Below are positions 8,250-16,063 of a stretch of DNA of 64,000 bases, piece after piece. The position numbers were made by a program, and so were the translations under genes. The notes beneath the pieces were generated by a model. That model searched no databases and was not told the origin of the DNA. It worked only from the letters and a program-made list of their open reading frames with translations. Source of the DNA: Oscillatoria sp. FACHB-1407 (GTDB taxonomy: Bacteria > Cyanobacteriota > Cyanobacteriia > Elainellales > Elainellaceae); the NCBI RefSeq assembly GCF_014697545.1, contig NZ_JACJSA010000002.1:62001-126000 (forward strand), read 5' to 3'. The stretch's first letter is position 1, and the number at the start of each line of letters is the position of its first letter.

Positions 8250-9155
8250 TCATCGCCCCACCCGCAAATTTTGAAGGTAAGCCCCAGGGTCTTGAGCTAC
8301 CCAGCCTAAATCAGAGTTAGAACGTACCTCAAATCGCAGATACGGCTCTCTGGCAGACCCGGTTGCACCGACTGTACCGATGCGATCGCCCGCTCTTACG
8401 GCTTGTCCTATCTGGACGTCAATCGTCGCCAGTTGAGCATAACGGGTTTGTAAGCCTTCGTTGTGGTTAATCACGATCAGATTGCCATAGTTCCCCTGAT
8501 TAGCAGCAAAGGCAATGACCCCATCCCCGGTTGCCAGAACAGGTGTGCCTGCTGCTGCGGCTAACCGGACTCCGCTGTGAAACACCACCTCGCCTGAACT
8601 CGGATCAACCTGCCAGCCATGCCCCACCACGACTGGAACGACGCTCGGCAATGGATAACCCCTCAGTACGCGACTGGTTTGCCCCGCTACACTCGCCGGA
8701 ATCGGGTTGGGTGACCAGTTGACCCCCGGCACAAACACCACTCGCGGAGCCGTCTGACAACCATTGATTTCAAACAACACATCGGCTCGAACACCATAGG
8801 TTGTGGCGATGTCACGCCAGGTGCGTCCGGTGGGCACCTCCACCCGAATGCCGTTGTAAGGCGGAATGAGAATCTCCGTTCCTACAGGGGCAGAACCACT
8901 CCGCAGAACAGGATTCATCCCCATGAGTGTCTCTGGAATTAGATCAAAGCGTTGGGCGATCGATACTAAGGTTTCTCCTGGTTGAATGCGATGGCGGGTC
9001 ACCCGTGACAGAGCGGGTTGGGGGCAAAGTGAATCAGTTTGCTTTAACGCGATCGCCCCATCTGGGGAATTGCGTTGCATTGCCTGACTGTTGCCACTCA
9101 AGAGCAACCAGACCAGGACTGAACTACCTAACAACCAACGCCACACATTCATCAT
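8250..9155 (-). CDS. LysM protein with a degenerate M23 (LytM-like) domain
   Basis: 301 residues. A signal peptide (LLGSSVLVWLLLSGNSQA) predicts export. LysM modules lie at about 55-99 (HRIQPGETLVSIAQRF) and about 105-145, and would bind peptidoglycan. The C-terminal M23 fold (about 185-298) is clear in outline, but the zinc and catalytic residues are mostly lost. The HxxxD motif reads HSGVR (Asp to Arg), the YxHL motif reads YAQL, and the final HxH reads YLR. Only the first His remains. It therefore probably cannot cut peptidoglycan and may instead activate or localise an amidase, as EnvC/NlpD-type proteins do (inference). It is monocistronic. Confidence 0.88.
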   Translation of the reverse strand: MMNVWRWLLGSSVLVWLLLSGNSQAMQRNSPDGAIALKQTDSLCPQPALSRVTRHRIQPGETLVSIAQRFDLIPETLMGMNPVLRSGSAPVGTEILIPPYNGIRVEVPTGRTWRDIATTYGVRADVLFEINGCQTAPRVVFVPGVNWSPNPIPASVAGQTSRVLRGYPLPSVVPVVVGHGWQVDPSSGEVVFHSGVRLAAAAGTPVLATGDGVIAFAANQGNYGNLIVINHNEGLQTRYAQLATIDVQIGQAVRAGDRIGTVGATGSAREPYLRFEVRSNSDLGWVAQDPGAYLQNLRVGR

Positions 9156-9354
9156 TTGCAGAAGCCGATTAGCAATTATCTACTCCAAGATAGCGATTTC
9201 CAGATAAAACTCTCCACTGCCCGACTCCCCATTCCCTTTTGTGTACTGTTTCCATGGGGTCAATTAAAATAGAGGGGTCTGTAAAGACACTTCTTTAAAG
9301 AATGACTTTTTTTAGCATGGTAGGAAACCATTGCTGCGATTGCCCCGACTTATT

Positions 9355-10587
9355 ATGAAAAAAGAAACCATTGGCATGTCTTTCAAGCAACTGGGTATTT
9401 ATGCAGCAGTATTAGCGGCCGGTGGTGCTGCTGGGTTAGCAGGTGGTTACTATCTCAACGCTGAAAACCGCCCTAGTCAAGACACCGTCCTTTCCGCCGC
9501 ACTTGAGCCGCCAGCACAGCCACCCCAACCCTTACCAACAACATCAGTGGTGGTGCAAAACAACCCCAACTTTATTGCAGATGCGGTTGAAAAAGTGGGT
9601 CCGGCGGTGGTGCGAATTGACTCCGAGCGAACGGTGACCGGACAAGTGCCTGACCCGTTGCAAAACCCTTTCTTCAGACGGTTTTTTGGGGATGAGGCTC
9701 CTATTCCTCCTCAGGAGCGGGTTGAACAGGGAACAGGGTCTGGGTTTATTCTCACAGCGGATGGTCACGTTGTTACCAATGCCCATGTGGTTGAAGGAGC
9801 CGATACGGTCATCGTCACACTCAAGGATGGGCGCGAGTTTGAGGGGCAAGTTGTAGGCACAGACCCCGTCACTGATGTGGCAGCGATCAAAATTGAGGCA
9901 ACTAACTTGCCAACGGTGACTCTGGGGAACTCAGAGAATTTGATTCCAGGTCAGTGGGCGATCGCCATTGGTAACCCCCTTGGATTAGACAATACCGTCA
10001 CCGCAGGCATCATCAGTGCGACGGGTCGCTCTAGCTCTCAGGTGGGCGTGCCCGATCGCCGCGTGCGCTTTATTCAAACCGATGCAGCCATTAACCCCGG
10101 CAATTCCGGAGGTCCACTCCTCAACGATCGCGGCGAGGTGATCGGCATCAACACCGCCATTCGTGCCAACGCCCAGGGGCTAGGGTTCGCCATTCCGATT
10201 GAAACCGCTAAGCGTATCACTGAACAGCTTTTTTCCAATGGTCGGGTGCAGCATCCCTATCTGGGGATTCAAATGGTGGATCTCACGCCTAACCTGCGCG
10301 ACAAAATTAACCAGGACTCCACCAAGTTTGGTTTTAAAGTCACCCTGGATGAGGGGGTGTTGATTATTGAAGTGCTCCCCAACACGCCTGCGGCTCAGGC
10401 AGGTCTACAGAATGGGGATGTGATCTTAAAGGTAAACGGAACAGCAGTAACAACCGCCTCTGAGGTTCAAGAGCAGGTTGAGTCAAGCACGATTGGTGAG
10501 GTGTTGACGATGGAGGTCAACCGCAATGGGCAGACGCAAACCCTTGAAGTGCGTCCGGGAACGTTGCCTGCCAATCCAGACAATTAA
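9355..10587 (+). CDS. HtrA/Deg-type serine protease with PDZ domain
   Basis: About 410 residues. An N-terminal hydrophobic segment (YAAVLAAGGAAGLAGGYYL) acts as membrane anchor or signal. The trypsin-like domain has the full catalytic triad: His in VVTNAHVVEGA, Asp in DPVTDVAAIKI and Ser in INPGNSGGPLLN. One PDZ domain follows (about 300-395), with a carboxylate-binding YLGIQ strand and AAQAGLQNGDVILKVNG. It matches cyanobacterial HhoA/HhoB/HtrA, which degrade misfolded envelope or thylakoid-lumen proteins. The exact paralogue cannot be assigned. I start at the ATG of MKKETIGMSF; an in-frame TTG at 9331, with AGGA upstream, would add eight residues and is possible. A terminator follows at 10612. 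Confidence 0.93.
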   Translation: MKKETIGMSFKQLGIYAAVLAAGGAAGLAGGYYLNAENRPSQDTVLSAALEPPAQPPQPLPTTSVVVQNNPNFIADAVEKVGPAVVRIDSERTVTGQVPDPLQNPFFRRFFGDEAPIPPQERVEQGTGSGFILTADGHVVTNAHVVEGADTVIVTLKDGREFEGQVVGTDPVTDVAAIKIEATNLPTVTLGNSENLIPGQWAIAIGNPLGLDNTVTAGIISATGRSSSQVGVPDRRVRFIQTDAAINPGNSGGPLLNDRGEVIGINTAIRANAQGLGFAIPIETAKRITEQLFSNGRVQHPYLGIQMVDLTPNLRDKINQDSTKFGFKVTLDEGVLIIEVLPNTPAAQAGLQNGDVILKVNGTAVTTASEVQEQVESSTIGEVLTMEVNRNGQTQTLEVRPGTLPANPDN

Positions 10588-10611
10588 TGTGAAATTTGCC
10601 AAATTAAGACA

Positions 10612-10656
10612 AAAGGTTGAACTGGGCGATCGCCTAGCCCAGTCAACCTTTATTTC
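10612..10656. terminator. Rho-independent terminator between convergent genes
   Basis: AAAGGTTGA-A-CTGGGC (one bulged A) pairs with GCCCAGTCAACCTTT, a 15-bp stem with a nine-base loop containing GATCGCC. A T-rich tail (TTTATTTC) follows. The stem begins with an A-run, so the hairpin can also serve the DUF760 gene on the minus strand. Confidence 0.8.
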
Positions 10657-10670
10657 AATAGAGACAGAGA

Positions 10671-11036
10671 TTAGACCTCAAAGTCGTCGCTTTGAGGGTC
10701 GCGATTGAGGGAACTTGAGCCTGTCAGGCTAGACTCTAATTCCATCCGCTGTTCCATACGGCGGAGGAAATAACCTGTCATCATTGCGGAAGCCAGCAAA
10801 CCAGCCAGGTTGTCGCGATCGGTTGTGATCTGCACTCCAAAATCTTCAGCAGGCAGAACTCCAACCAAACCTTGTACGTTTTGAGAAATAATCTGCTTGA
10901 TTTCTGGGCTAACAGACCTAGCAACTCTCTCTAAAATCTCAGGTGACTGATGTTGAAGGTACTTCAACAGTTGGTTGCTCTGAGTACTCTCAGTGCTGTT
11001 GCTGAAAAAGTCGGCGCTGTCAGGGTTAAAGACCAT
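10671..11036 (-). CDS. DUF760 family protein
   Basis: 121 residues. It matches the cyanobacterial/plastid DUF760 family: LLKYLQHQSPEILERVARSVSPEIKQIISQNVQGLVGVLP, then FGVQITTDRDNLAGLLASAMMTGYFLRRMEQRMELE. The protein is soluble and helical with no signal peptide. The function is unknown; plant members are chloroplast proteins, so a photosynthesis-linked role is conceivable but unproven. The shared hairpin at 10612-10656 ends the transcript. The ~140 bp upstream, up to the ScpB stop, is AT-rich and should hold the promoter. Confidence 0.85.
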   Translation of the reverse strand: MVFNPDSADFFSNSTESTQSNQLLKYLQHQSPEILERVARSVSPEIKQIISQNVQGLVGVLPAEDFGVQITTDRDNLAGLLASAMMTGYFLRRMEQRMELESSLTGSSSLNRDPQSDDFEV

Positions 11037-11175
11037 AGAAGCCCTATGTATATTTAACTGATTAGACCTATTGTTACATTTATATTTGCTAGTGTGACCA
11101 GTGTTCTTACTCAGAACATGATTGATCTACCTTTTGGGCGACTGATTTGCATTAAAAAAAGTAACTCAATCTGGA

Positions 11176-11664
11176 TTAAGATGTAGAGCTATCAAAGGGT
11201 TGAGGCAATTTATCAACCTGGAAATATTGGTAGAATTTATCTGTCACTTGAAGGACTAATGATCGGCTATCCGCTTTCCGCCGTTTCCGAACGAGTCCTA
11301 ATTCCACCAATTCTGGGACATGTTGATAAATCCCTGACCCTCGAATTTCGACCAAATCGGTTTGGGTAATGGGTCCTTTGAGGGCGATCGCGGCTAACGT
11401 TCTTAATGCCCCAACACCTAAATCTAACGGCACGAGGGAATTGACCAACTCGCGAAACGACTCACGCAACTGTAAGCAATAGCCCTCTGGCGTCTCAACC
11501 ACCTCTAACGCGGTTTCCCGATGCGCGTAGTCGTTCATCAACTCAATTAGTCCCTCCTCCGCCGCTTTGCGATCGCACCGGGCAAACTCGGCAATTTTGG
11601 CGATCGGCAGAGGTTGGGCTTTGAGATAGAGAATGGCTTCAATCGTGTTCGCGAGACGGGTCAT
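11176..11664 (-). CDS. scpB: Segregation and condensation protein B
   Basis: About 162 residues. ScpB is the dimeric winged-helix subunit that joins ScpA and SMC in the bacterial condensin complex, which compacts and separates chromosomes. The N-terminal winged helix MTRLANTIEAILYLKAQPL and the second one, LRTLAAIALKGPITQTDLVEIRG, with the LVRKRRKADSRSLVLQVT wing, are typical. The start is set at the MTRLANTIEA ATG. A longer frame to 11709 adds 15 hydrophobic residues not expected in the family. scpA is not adjacent, as is common in cyanobacteria. Confidence 0.9.
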   Translation of the reverse strand: MTRLANTIEAILYLKAQPLPIAKIAEFARCDRKAAEEGLIELMNDYAHRETALEVVETPEGYCLQLRESFRELVNSLVPLDLGVGALRTLAAIALKGPITQTDLVEIRGSGIYQHVPELVELGLVRKRRKADSRSLVLQVTDKFYQYFQVDKLPQPFDSSTS

Positions 11665-11828
11665 AAGGGAAAAAGCAGGAGGCAGAGGATAGAAAAGTGA
11701 AGGGGTCAAGGGTGGAATGTAGGATGCGGTTAGCGATAGCGTAACGTACTGTGAGGCAATCAGTTATTACATCACAGACAAGGGCGAATCGCCATTCGCC
11801 CGTACAAAGAGTCATGATTCAAGCGTTT

Positions 11829-12680
11829 TTAGTCTAAGTTTCGTCCTGTGAGTTCTACAAAGATATCTTCCAGATTGGAGGGGCGCACCATCATTCCGGC
11901 TTTGTTGGGCTGCTGCTCCAGGTAAGTGTTGGCTTCGTCCATCGTGGGGAAGAATTTATAATCCCAGCGATCGCCCGCTTGTTTCATCACCAACCCCTCG
12001 CCGTGCTTTTGGCGGAAGTCTGTCAGGGTGCCAATTTCAATCAACTTGCCACCGTCCATGATGCCGATGCGATCGCACAGATATTCCACTTCTTCCATGT
12101 AGTGGGTTGTCAGGAGGATGGTCATACCCTGCTGGTTGAGTCCCTTAATAATCTCCCAAAGGCGGCGGCGAGTCTGGGGGTCTAGCCCAACGGTGGGTTC
12201 ATCGAGAAATAGAATTTGAGGCTGATGTAATAAGGCTCTAGCGATTTGCAGGCGACGTTTCATCCCACCGGAGAGGGTCTTCACCAGATCGTTACGGCGA
12301 TCGGCTAGCTCGACATACTCTAACCAGCGATCGATCTCCCTCTGTCGTTGGGGATTGGGGATGTGATGCATCCGTCCATGAAACTCCATGTTTTCCCACA
12401 CCGACAGATCTACATCAACGCTGGTTTGTTGCAACACCACCCCAATTTGTTTTTTGACGAGAAAGGGCTGACGCACCACGTCATAGCCAGAAATCGTAAT
12501 ATCGCCCTGGGTTGGCTTGGTCAAAGTCGTCAACATGCGGATGGTGGTAGACTTTCCTGCCCCATTGGGACCCAACAAGCCAAACACCTCACCCGGTTGA
12601 ATAGAAAAGCTCAGGTCGTTAACAACAGGGGTGTTATTGTAAACCTTGTGAACGTTTTGCAGCGCGATCGCAACGGTCAT
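11829..12680 (-). CDS. ABC transporter ATP-binding protein (ABC-2 / DrrA-CcmA type)
   Basis: About 283 residues. The nucleotide-binding domain is complete: Walker A GPNGAGKST, Q-loop VLQQTSVD, signature LSGGMKRRL, Walker B ILFLDEPTVGLD and H-loop TTHYMEE. The C-terminal extension (MVRPSNLEDIFVELTGR) is the usual tail of the DrrA/NodI/CcmA group, which powers export of drugs, polysaccharides or lipids through an ABC-2 permease. No permease gene is adjacent on the minus strand, so the partner must be encoded elsewhere. The start is the ATG of MTVAIALQNVHK; upstream codons in frame look non-coding. Confidence 0.93.
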   Translation of the reverse strand: MTVAIALQNVHKVYNNTPVVNDLSFSIQPGEVFGLLGPNGAGKSTTIRMLTTLTKPTQGDITISGYDVVRQPFLVKKQIGVVLQQTSVDVDLSVWENMEFHGRMHHIPNPQRQREIDRWLEYVELADRRNDLVKTLSGGMKRRLQIARALLHQPQILFLDEPTVGLDPQTRRRLWEIIKGLNQQGMTILLTTHYMEEVEYLCDRIGIMDGGKLIEIGTLTDFRQKHGEGLVMKQAGDRWDYKFFPTMDEANTYLEQQPNKAGMMVRPSNLEDIFVELTGRNLD

Positions 12681-12914
12681 GATATGAAATCGAAAACAAA
12701 TCTTAACTCCACGGTACAACAGAATTTAGAGCGGAAGGTCAAGAGAGCACAGAAAAGTGATCCGTGCTCCGTATGGAATTGAATCCTCAAGCGGTGTTGT
12801 GACATCTATCAGCCGCAGCTTGGTAATGAAACTGAGTTTTGCAAAGCATTGCATTCACTTGTTCTATTAATTCTCCCTGTTACGCTTAAATCTAGCTCTC
12901 TTTCCCATCTACGC

Positions 12915-13733
12915 ATGACGACATCTAGTAATCCTGGTTCATCTAAATCGGCTGCAACTCAACAAGCACTAGAGGCGATCGCCAAATTTGAGGGGTCGTC
13001 TAAACCGGGTGTGTGGCAACACCTCGACAAAAAAACGATTTTGGCGGAGATGCGATCGCGGGTGAATGACCCCTTCAAAATCAATCAAGGACAACAGCCA
13101 TTTTGTGGTCCTACCTCCGTTTTGTTTGAGTTAGTGCGAAAACAACCCCTGCGCTATGTCGAAATGTGTCGCAGCTTGTTTGAGGAAGGTTCCCTGAAAG
13201 GCAAGACCAAGACCATTCCTGCGCCCGATCGCCTGCGAGACTCCAGCAAAGGCAATCTGCTGATGGGGCAAGTCGATTGGATGGTGTTGGCGACCCTGCG
13301 ACAGGCCGAAAGTCTGATTTTTCCAGTTGACCCCGATGCCCCCAGTATCATCCGTAACCTGAGCGGCATGAGCTTTTCCTGGGAGATGAGTGGCTGGACT
13401 TCTGAAATTCTGGGTTACAACCAGATCAACTACAGCACAGCCTTTCGTAAGGGCGATTTGTTTGCCCTGCGAGATGCCAACAATATCGTCAAGCTGGGGG
13501 GAGTTGGGTTTGCTCTGATTACGGCTCAGGGCTTACTCGGCACCGCATCCACCACTGAAGCCGATATGCCCCTCTCATTGCCCAACCACTGGGTCGCTCT
13601 CCTGGGCAACGTCCAGGTAAAAGATGGTCGGGTCAGCTTCGATGTCTATTCCTGGGGCAAGAAAATGCCAGTAAACGTCACCGAAGACAACTTTGAACGC
13701 TCCTTCTGGGGCATCGTGACGGGAATGATGTAG
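12915..13733 (+). CDS. Putative papain-like cysteine peptidase fold protein
   Basis: About 272 residues. I do not recognise a named family, but the order of motifs fits a papain-like fold. QGQQPFCGPTSVLFEL gives an oxyanion Gln and a Cys at a helix start (CGPT, as in C39-like peptidases). LPNHWVALLG follows near residue 230 with a His before a strand, and FDVYSWGKKM supplies a late Asp/Trp-Gly motif. The first ~25 residues are Ser/Thr/Gly-rich and there is no signal peptide. The start is the ATG of MTTSSNPGSS. The active-site reading is inference from motif spacing. A heptamer array follows the stop. Confidence 0.7.
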   Translation: MTTSSNPGSSKSAATQQALEAIAKFEGSSKPGVWQHLDKKTILAEMRSRVNDPFKINQGQQPFCGPTSVLFELVRKQPLRYVEMCRSLFEEGSLKGKTKTIPAPDRLRDSSKGNLLMGQVDWMVLATLRQAESLIFPVDPDAPSIIRNLSGMSFSWEMSGWTSEILGYNQINYSTAFRKGDLFALRDANNIVKLGGVGFALITAQGLLGTASTTEADMPLSLPNHWVALLGNVQVKDGRVSFDVYSWGKKMPVNVTEDNFERSFWGIVTGMM

Positions 13734-13814
13734 GAAAAATCAAGGATAAAGAATAAGGGACGAAAGATAAAAAGTACTCTGCTCAAAGGATTTCATTCCT
13801 TCGTTCTTTGACCT

Positions 13815-13905
13815 TCATCCTTTAGCCTTTATCCCCTATCCTTCATCCTTTATCCTTCATCCTTTATCCTTTATCCTTCATCCTTTATCTTCCATCCCTC
13901 ATCGC
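13815..13905. repeat. Heptanucleotide array (13 units)
   Basis: About thirteen tandem 7-mers of the type TCATCCT / TTATCCT / TTATCCC run from 13815 to the stop codon of the glutathione transferase gene. A shorter stretch of the complementary type (AAGGATAAAGAATAAGGGACG) lies at 13741-13770. This is the short-tandem-repeat class common in filamentous cyanobacteria. Confidence 0.85.
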
Positions 13906-14513
13906 TATAGCTGTGGTACGTTCATCCCGCGTTGCACGGCAGGACGGGCTGCTACAGTTTCGACCCACCGTTTGAGGTTGGGGTGCTCGTCAAGCGTTAA
14001 ACCCTGAAAGTTGTAGATGGCAACCCAGGGGTAAGTCGCTATGTCAGCGATCGAGTAGTCCCCACAGATGTACTCGTGGTCTTGCAATTGCTTGTCGAGC
14101 ACCCCATAAAGGCGCAGCGTTTCCTTTTCGTAGCGGTTGATGGCGTAGGGAATCTGTTCAGGGGCAAATTTTTTGAAGTGGTTGAGTTGTCCAAACATCG
14201 GACCTACACCTCCCATCTGAAACATCAGCCATTGCAACACGTTGAAGCGGGCTTTTGCTTCAGTAGGCAGAAGTTGCCCTGTTTTTTCTGCCAAATAAAT
14301 CAAAATTGCACCCGATTCAAATACGGTGATGTCAGCATCGTGATCGACGATCGCCGGAATTTTGCTATTGGGGTTGATCGCAACGAACTCTGGCGTAAAC
14401 TGGTCGTTTTTACGAATGTCGATGACATGAGTCTGGTAGGGCAACCCCACCTCTTCGAGCATCACCGATGCTTTGCGCCCATTGGGAGTCGTAAACGTGT
14501 AGAGATCAATCAT
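13905..14513 (-). CDS. Glutathione S-transferase family protein (YfcG/Nu-like)
   Basis: 202 residues. The N-terminal thioredoxin-like half ([26 protein letters not shown]) has the TPNG loop of the Nu-class/YfcG disulfide-bond oxidoreductases. IPAIVD supplies the cis-proline and [13 protein letters not shown] binds the gamma-glutamyl part of glutathione. The all-helical C-terminal half has the usual N-capping motif [10 protein letters not shown]. It is likely cytosolic and handles glutathione-dependent disulfide or electrophile reactions. The stop codon lies at the edge of the heptamer array. No operon partner is on the same strand within 60 bp. Confidence 0.92.
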   Translation of the reverse strand: MIDLYTFTTPNGRKASVMLEEVGLPYQTHVIDIRKNDQFTPEFVAINPNSKIPAIVDHDADITVFESGAILIYLAEKTGQLLPTEAKARFNVLQWLMFQMGGVGPMFGQLNHFKKFAPEQIPYAINRYEKETLRLYGVLDKQLQDHEYICGDYSIADIATYPWVAIYNFQGLTLDEHPNLKRWVETVAARPAVQRGMNVPQL

Positions 14514-14575
14514 GAGTATGGGTTGTGAGTGAAATTGCTCAAGTGAAATCTTATGGGAATGACGTAAAGCTCTGC

Positions 14576-15247
14576 TTAAGGCATCACGATCACTTGAGTG
14601 CCGGGAGTAACCATATCGTAGAGTTGACGGACATGTTCATTTAACATGCGAATGCAGCCATGGGAGACAGCCTGCCCGACAGATTCTCGGTTGGGAGTGC
14701 CGTGAAAGCCAATGTAATCTTTGCCATCTGTCCAGAAGGCAATCCACCGCTCACCGAGGGGATTGGTGGGACCGGGGGGAACTAGCTCTCGTGTCAGGGG
14801 GTTTGTCCAACCGGGGTTAGTAACCATTTCCATCACTTGAAAGTTTCCGGTGGGGGTTTCCCATCCTTCTCTGCCCACAGCAACCGGATAGCTGATTTGC
14901 GGTTCATTGCCACGATAGACGTAGACACGCCGTTCGCCTAACCGCAACACGAGTCGTAACTCATAGCGCGATGGATCTGGCAGGTCAGGTCGCAGCGGTG
15001 GCACCTCCAGCACAGGCAGTTGTGGCTGAAGCACGAAATTGGAGCGGCTAATCTGAGCAGGATTGTTGGGTAAATCAGATTGAGCGCGACTGTCTTGCAA
15101 GCCAACGCTTTGAGAATCTATGGCTTGAGGACTGTCAACATACCCTGCGAAGGCTGCCTGCCCCTGTGCCTTGGGCTGAAACGAAACCAGGGCGATCGCC
15201 CCTACTAAACCAGTGAATAACAACTGATAAAACTGCCGACTCCTCAT
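14576..15247 (-). CDS. L,D-transpeptidase (YkuD domain)
   Basis: 223 residues. A signal sequence ([21 protein letters not shown]) predicts export. The YkuD domain covers about residues 95-222. The conserved [15 protein letters not shown] strand pair is followed by the active-site block [11 protein letters not shown]...SHGCIRM, with the catalytic Cys in SHGC. These enzymes make 3-3 cross-links in peptidoglycan or attach proteins to it. The stretch between signal and domain is Gln/Ser/Pro-rich and probably a flexible linker. Its start codon is ~65 bp from the Pro/Thr-rich gene on the same strand, so the two may form an envelope operon. Confidence 0.93.
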   Translation of the reverse strand: MRSRQFYQLLFTGLVGAIALVSFQPKAQGQAAFAGYVDSPQAIDSQSVGLQDSRAQSDLPNNPAQISRSNFVLQPQLPVLEVPPLRPDLPDPSRYELRLVLRLGERRVYVYRGNEPQISYPVAVGREGWETPTGNFQVMEMVTNPGWTNPLTRELVPPGPTNPLGERWIAFWTDGKDYIGFHGTPNRESVGQAVSHGCIRMLNEHVRQLYDMVTPGTQVIVMP

Positions 15248-15311
15248 TGCACTCTAAAACCGAAACCTACCTCAATACTCTGATCACTACAAACTCGCCG
15301 CTTAAGGACAA

Positions 15312-15824
15312 TTACCACCGGGCTGGCGGGAATCGGTTTGGTGTCGTGTTGGGTGCAGCACTGGGGCGGGTCGTTGGAGATGCCGTCGGACGATTTGCTG
15401 GAGGTGCAGTATTGGGTGTTGTGTTAGGCGCAGCCGTCGGGGGAGCCGTCAGAGGTGCAGCTGGGGTGCGGGTCGTTGGAGAAGCCGTTGGGGTGGCTGT
15501 TGGAGTCGTCAGAGGAGTAGCGGTTGCCGTTGGGGATGGAGAGGGAAAGGGAGCCGTTGTCGGAGAAGCCGTTGGAGTGGCAGTTGGCGGTGTTTGCAGG
15601 GGAGTGGCCGTTGGTGTGGTGGTTGGAGCGATCGTCGGTGCAGTGGTTGGAGCAGTGGTTGGCGTGGTGGTTGGTGGCGTTTGAATCGTGCCCTGTGCAA
15701 TGGGTTGGGCTACAGAGCGTTGAATCCTCCACGTCAACTGAGGCAGGGTGCCAGCCGCAATACCAAAGACTGTGGCAGCAGCAACAAAAGCCCCACTCAC
15801 CGTTTGAAGCCATTCCTTGTTCAT
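15312..15824 (-). CDS. Pro/Thr/Ala-rich membrane-anchored protein
   Basis: About 170 residues. An N-terminal hydrophobic segment (TVSGAFVAAATVFGIAAGTLP) is a signal anchor. From about residue 55 to the end the protein is a low-complexity Thr-Pro-Thr-Ala tract (repeats like TAPTTAPT and ATPTASPT), as in wall-spanning or glycosylated linkers. No globular domain is present. I start at MNKEWLQTVSG because AAGAGGAG lies about ten bases upstream. An earlier ATG (15845) begins inside that ribosome-binding site. It may be a short wall-associated protein, or its length may vary by slippage within the repeats. The opposite strand is also open, but as a Val/Gly-rich mirror. Confidence 0.65.
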   Translation of the reverse strand: MNKEWLQTVSGAFVAAATVFGIAAGTLPQLTWRIQRSVAQPIAQGTIQTPPTTTPTTAPTTAPTIAPTTTPTATPLQTPPTATPTASPTTAPFPSPSPTATATPLTTPTATPTASPTTRTPAAPLTAPPTAAPNTTPNTAPPANRPTASPTTRPSAAPNTTPNRFPPARW

Positions 15825-15965
15825 ACTTTGCTCACTCCTCTTCACTCAGGTAAGGGCTGCGTCAGAATTATGCTGTCAACAATACGCTGAAAATATTTTA
15901 AGAGCTATGTTTCTAGAGACGTATTTCGAGCGGAAGATACACCACGAAGTATATCGCTTTGATCA

Positions 15966-16056
15966 GCCAGTTTAGGACAAGGACAATGCTCAAACATTGA
16001 TTCTGAGAGAGCTTCTTGACTCGCCTTTGCCTCATCAAATGCGGCTACAGCTACAC
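15966..16056 (+). repeat. Repeat family 2, diverged copy
   Basis: CAGTTTAGGACAAGGACAAT, GCTCAAACATTGATTCTGAG, CTTCTTGACTCGCC, TCATCAAATG and CGGCTACAGCTACACAAAC align with the copies at 45804 and 53008. It lies 8 bp from the stop codon of the MORN kinase gene. Confidence 0.7.
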
Positions 16057-16063
16057 AAACGCA

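Noticed and set aside
15247-15684. A long Val/Gly-rich open frame on the plus strand
   Set aside because: It is the mirror of the Pro/Thr-rich gene on the minus strand. Only the minus frame has a signal anchor and a ribosome-binding site.
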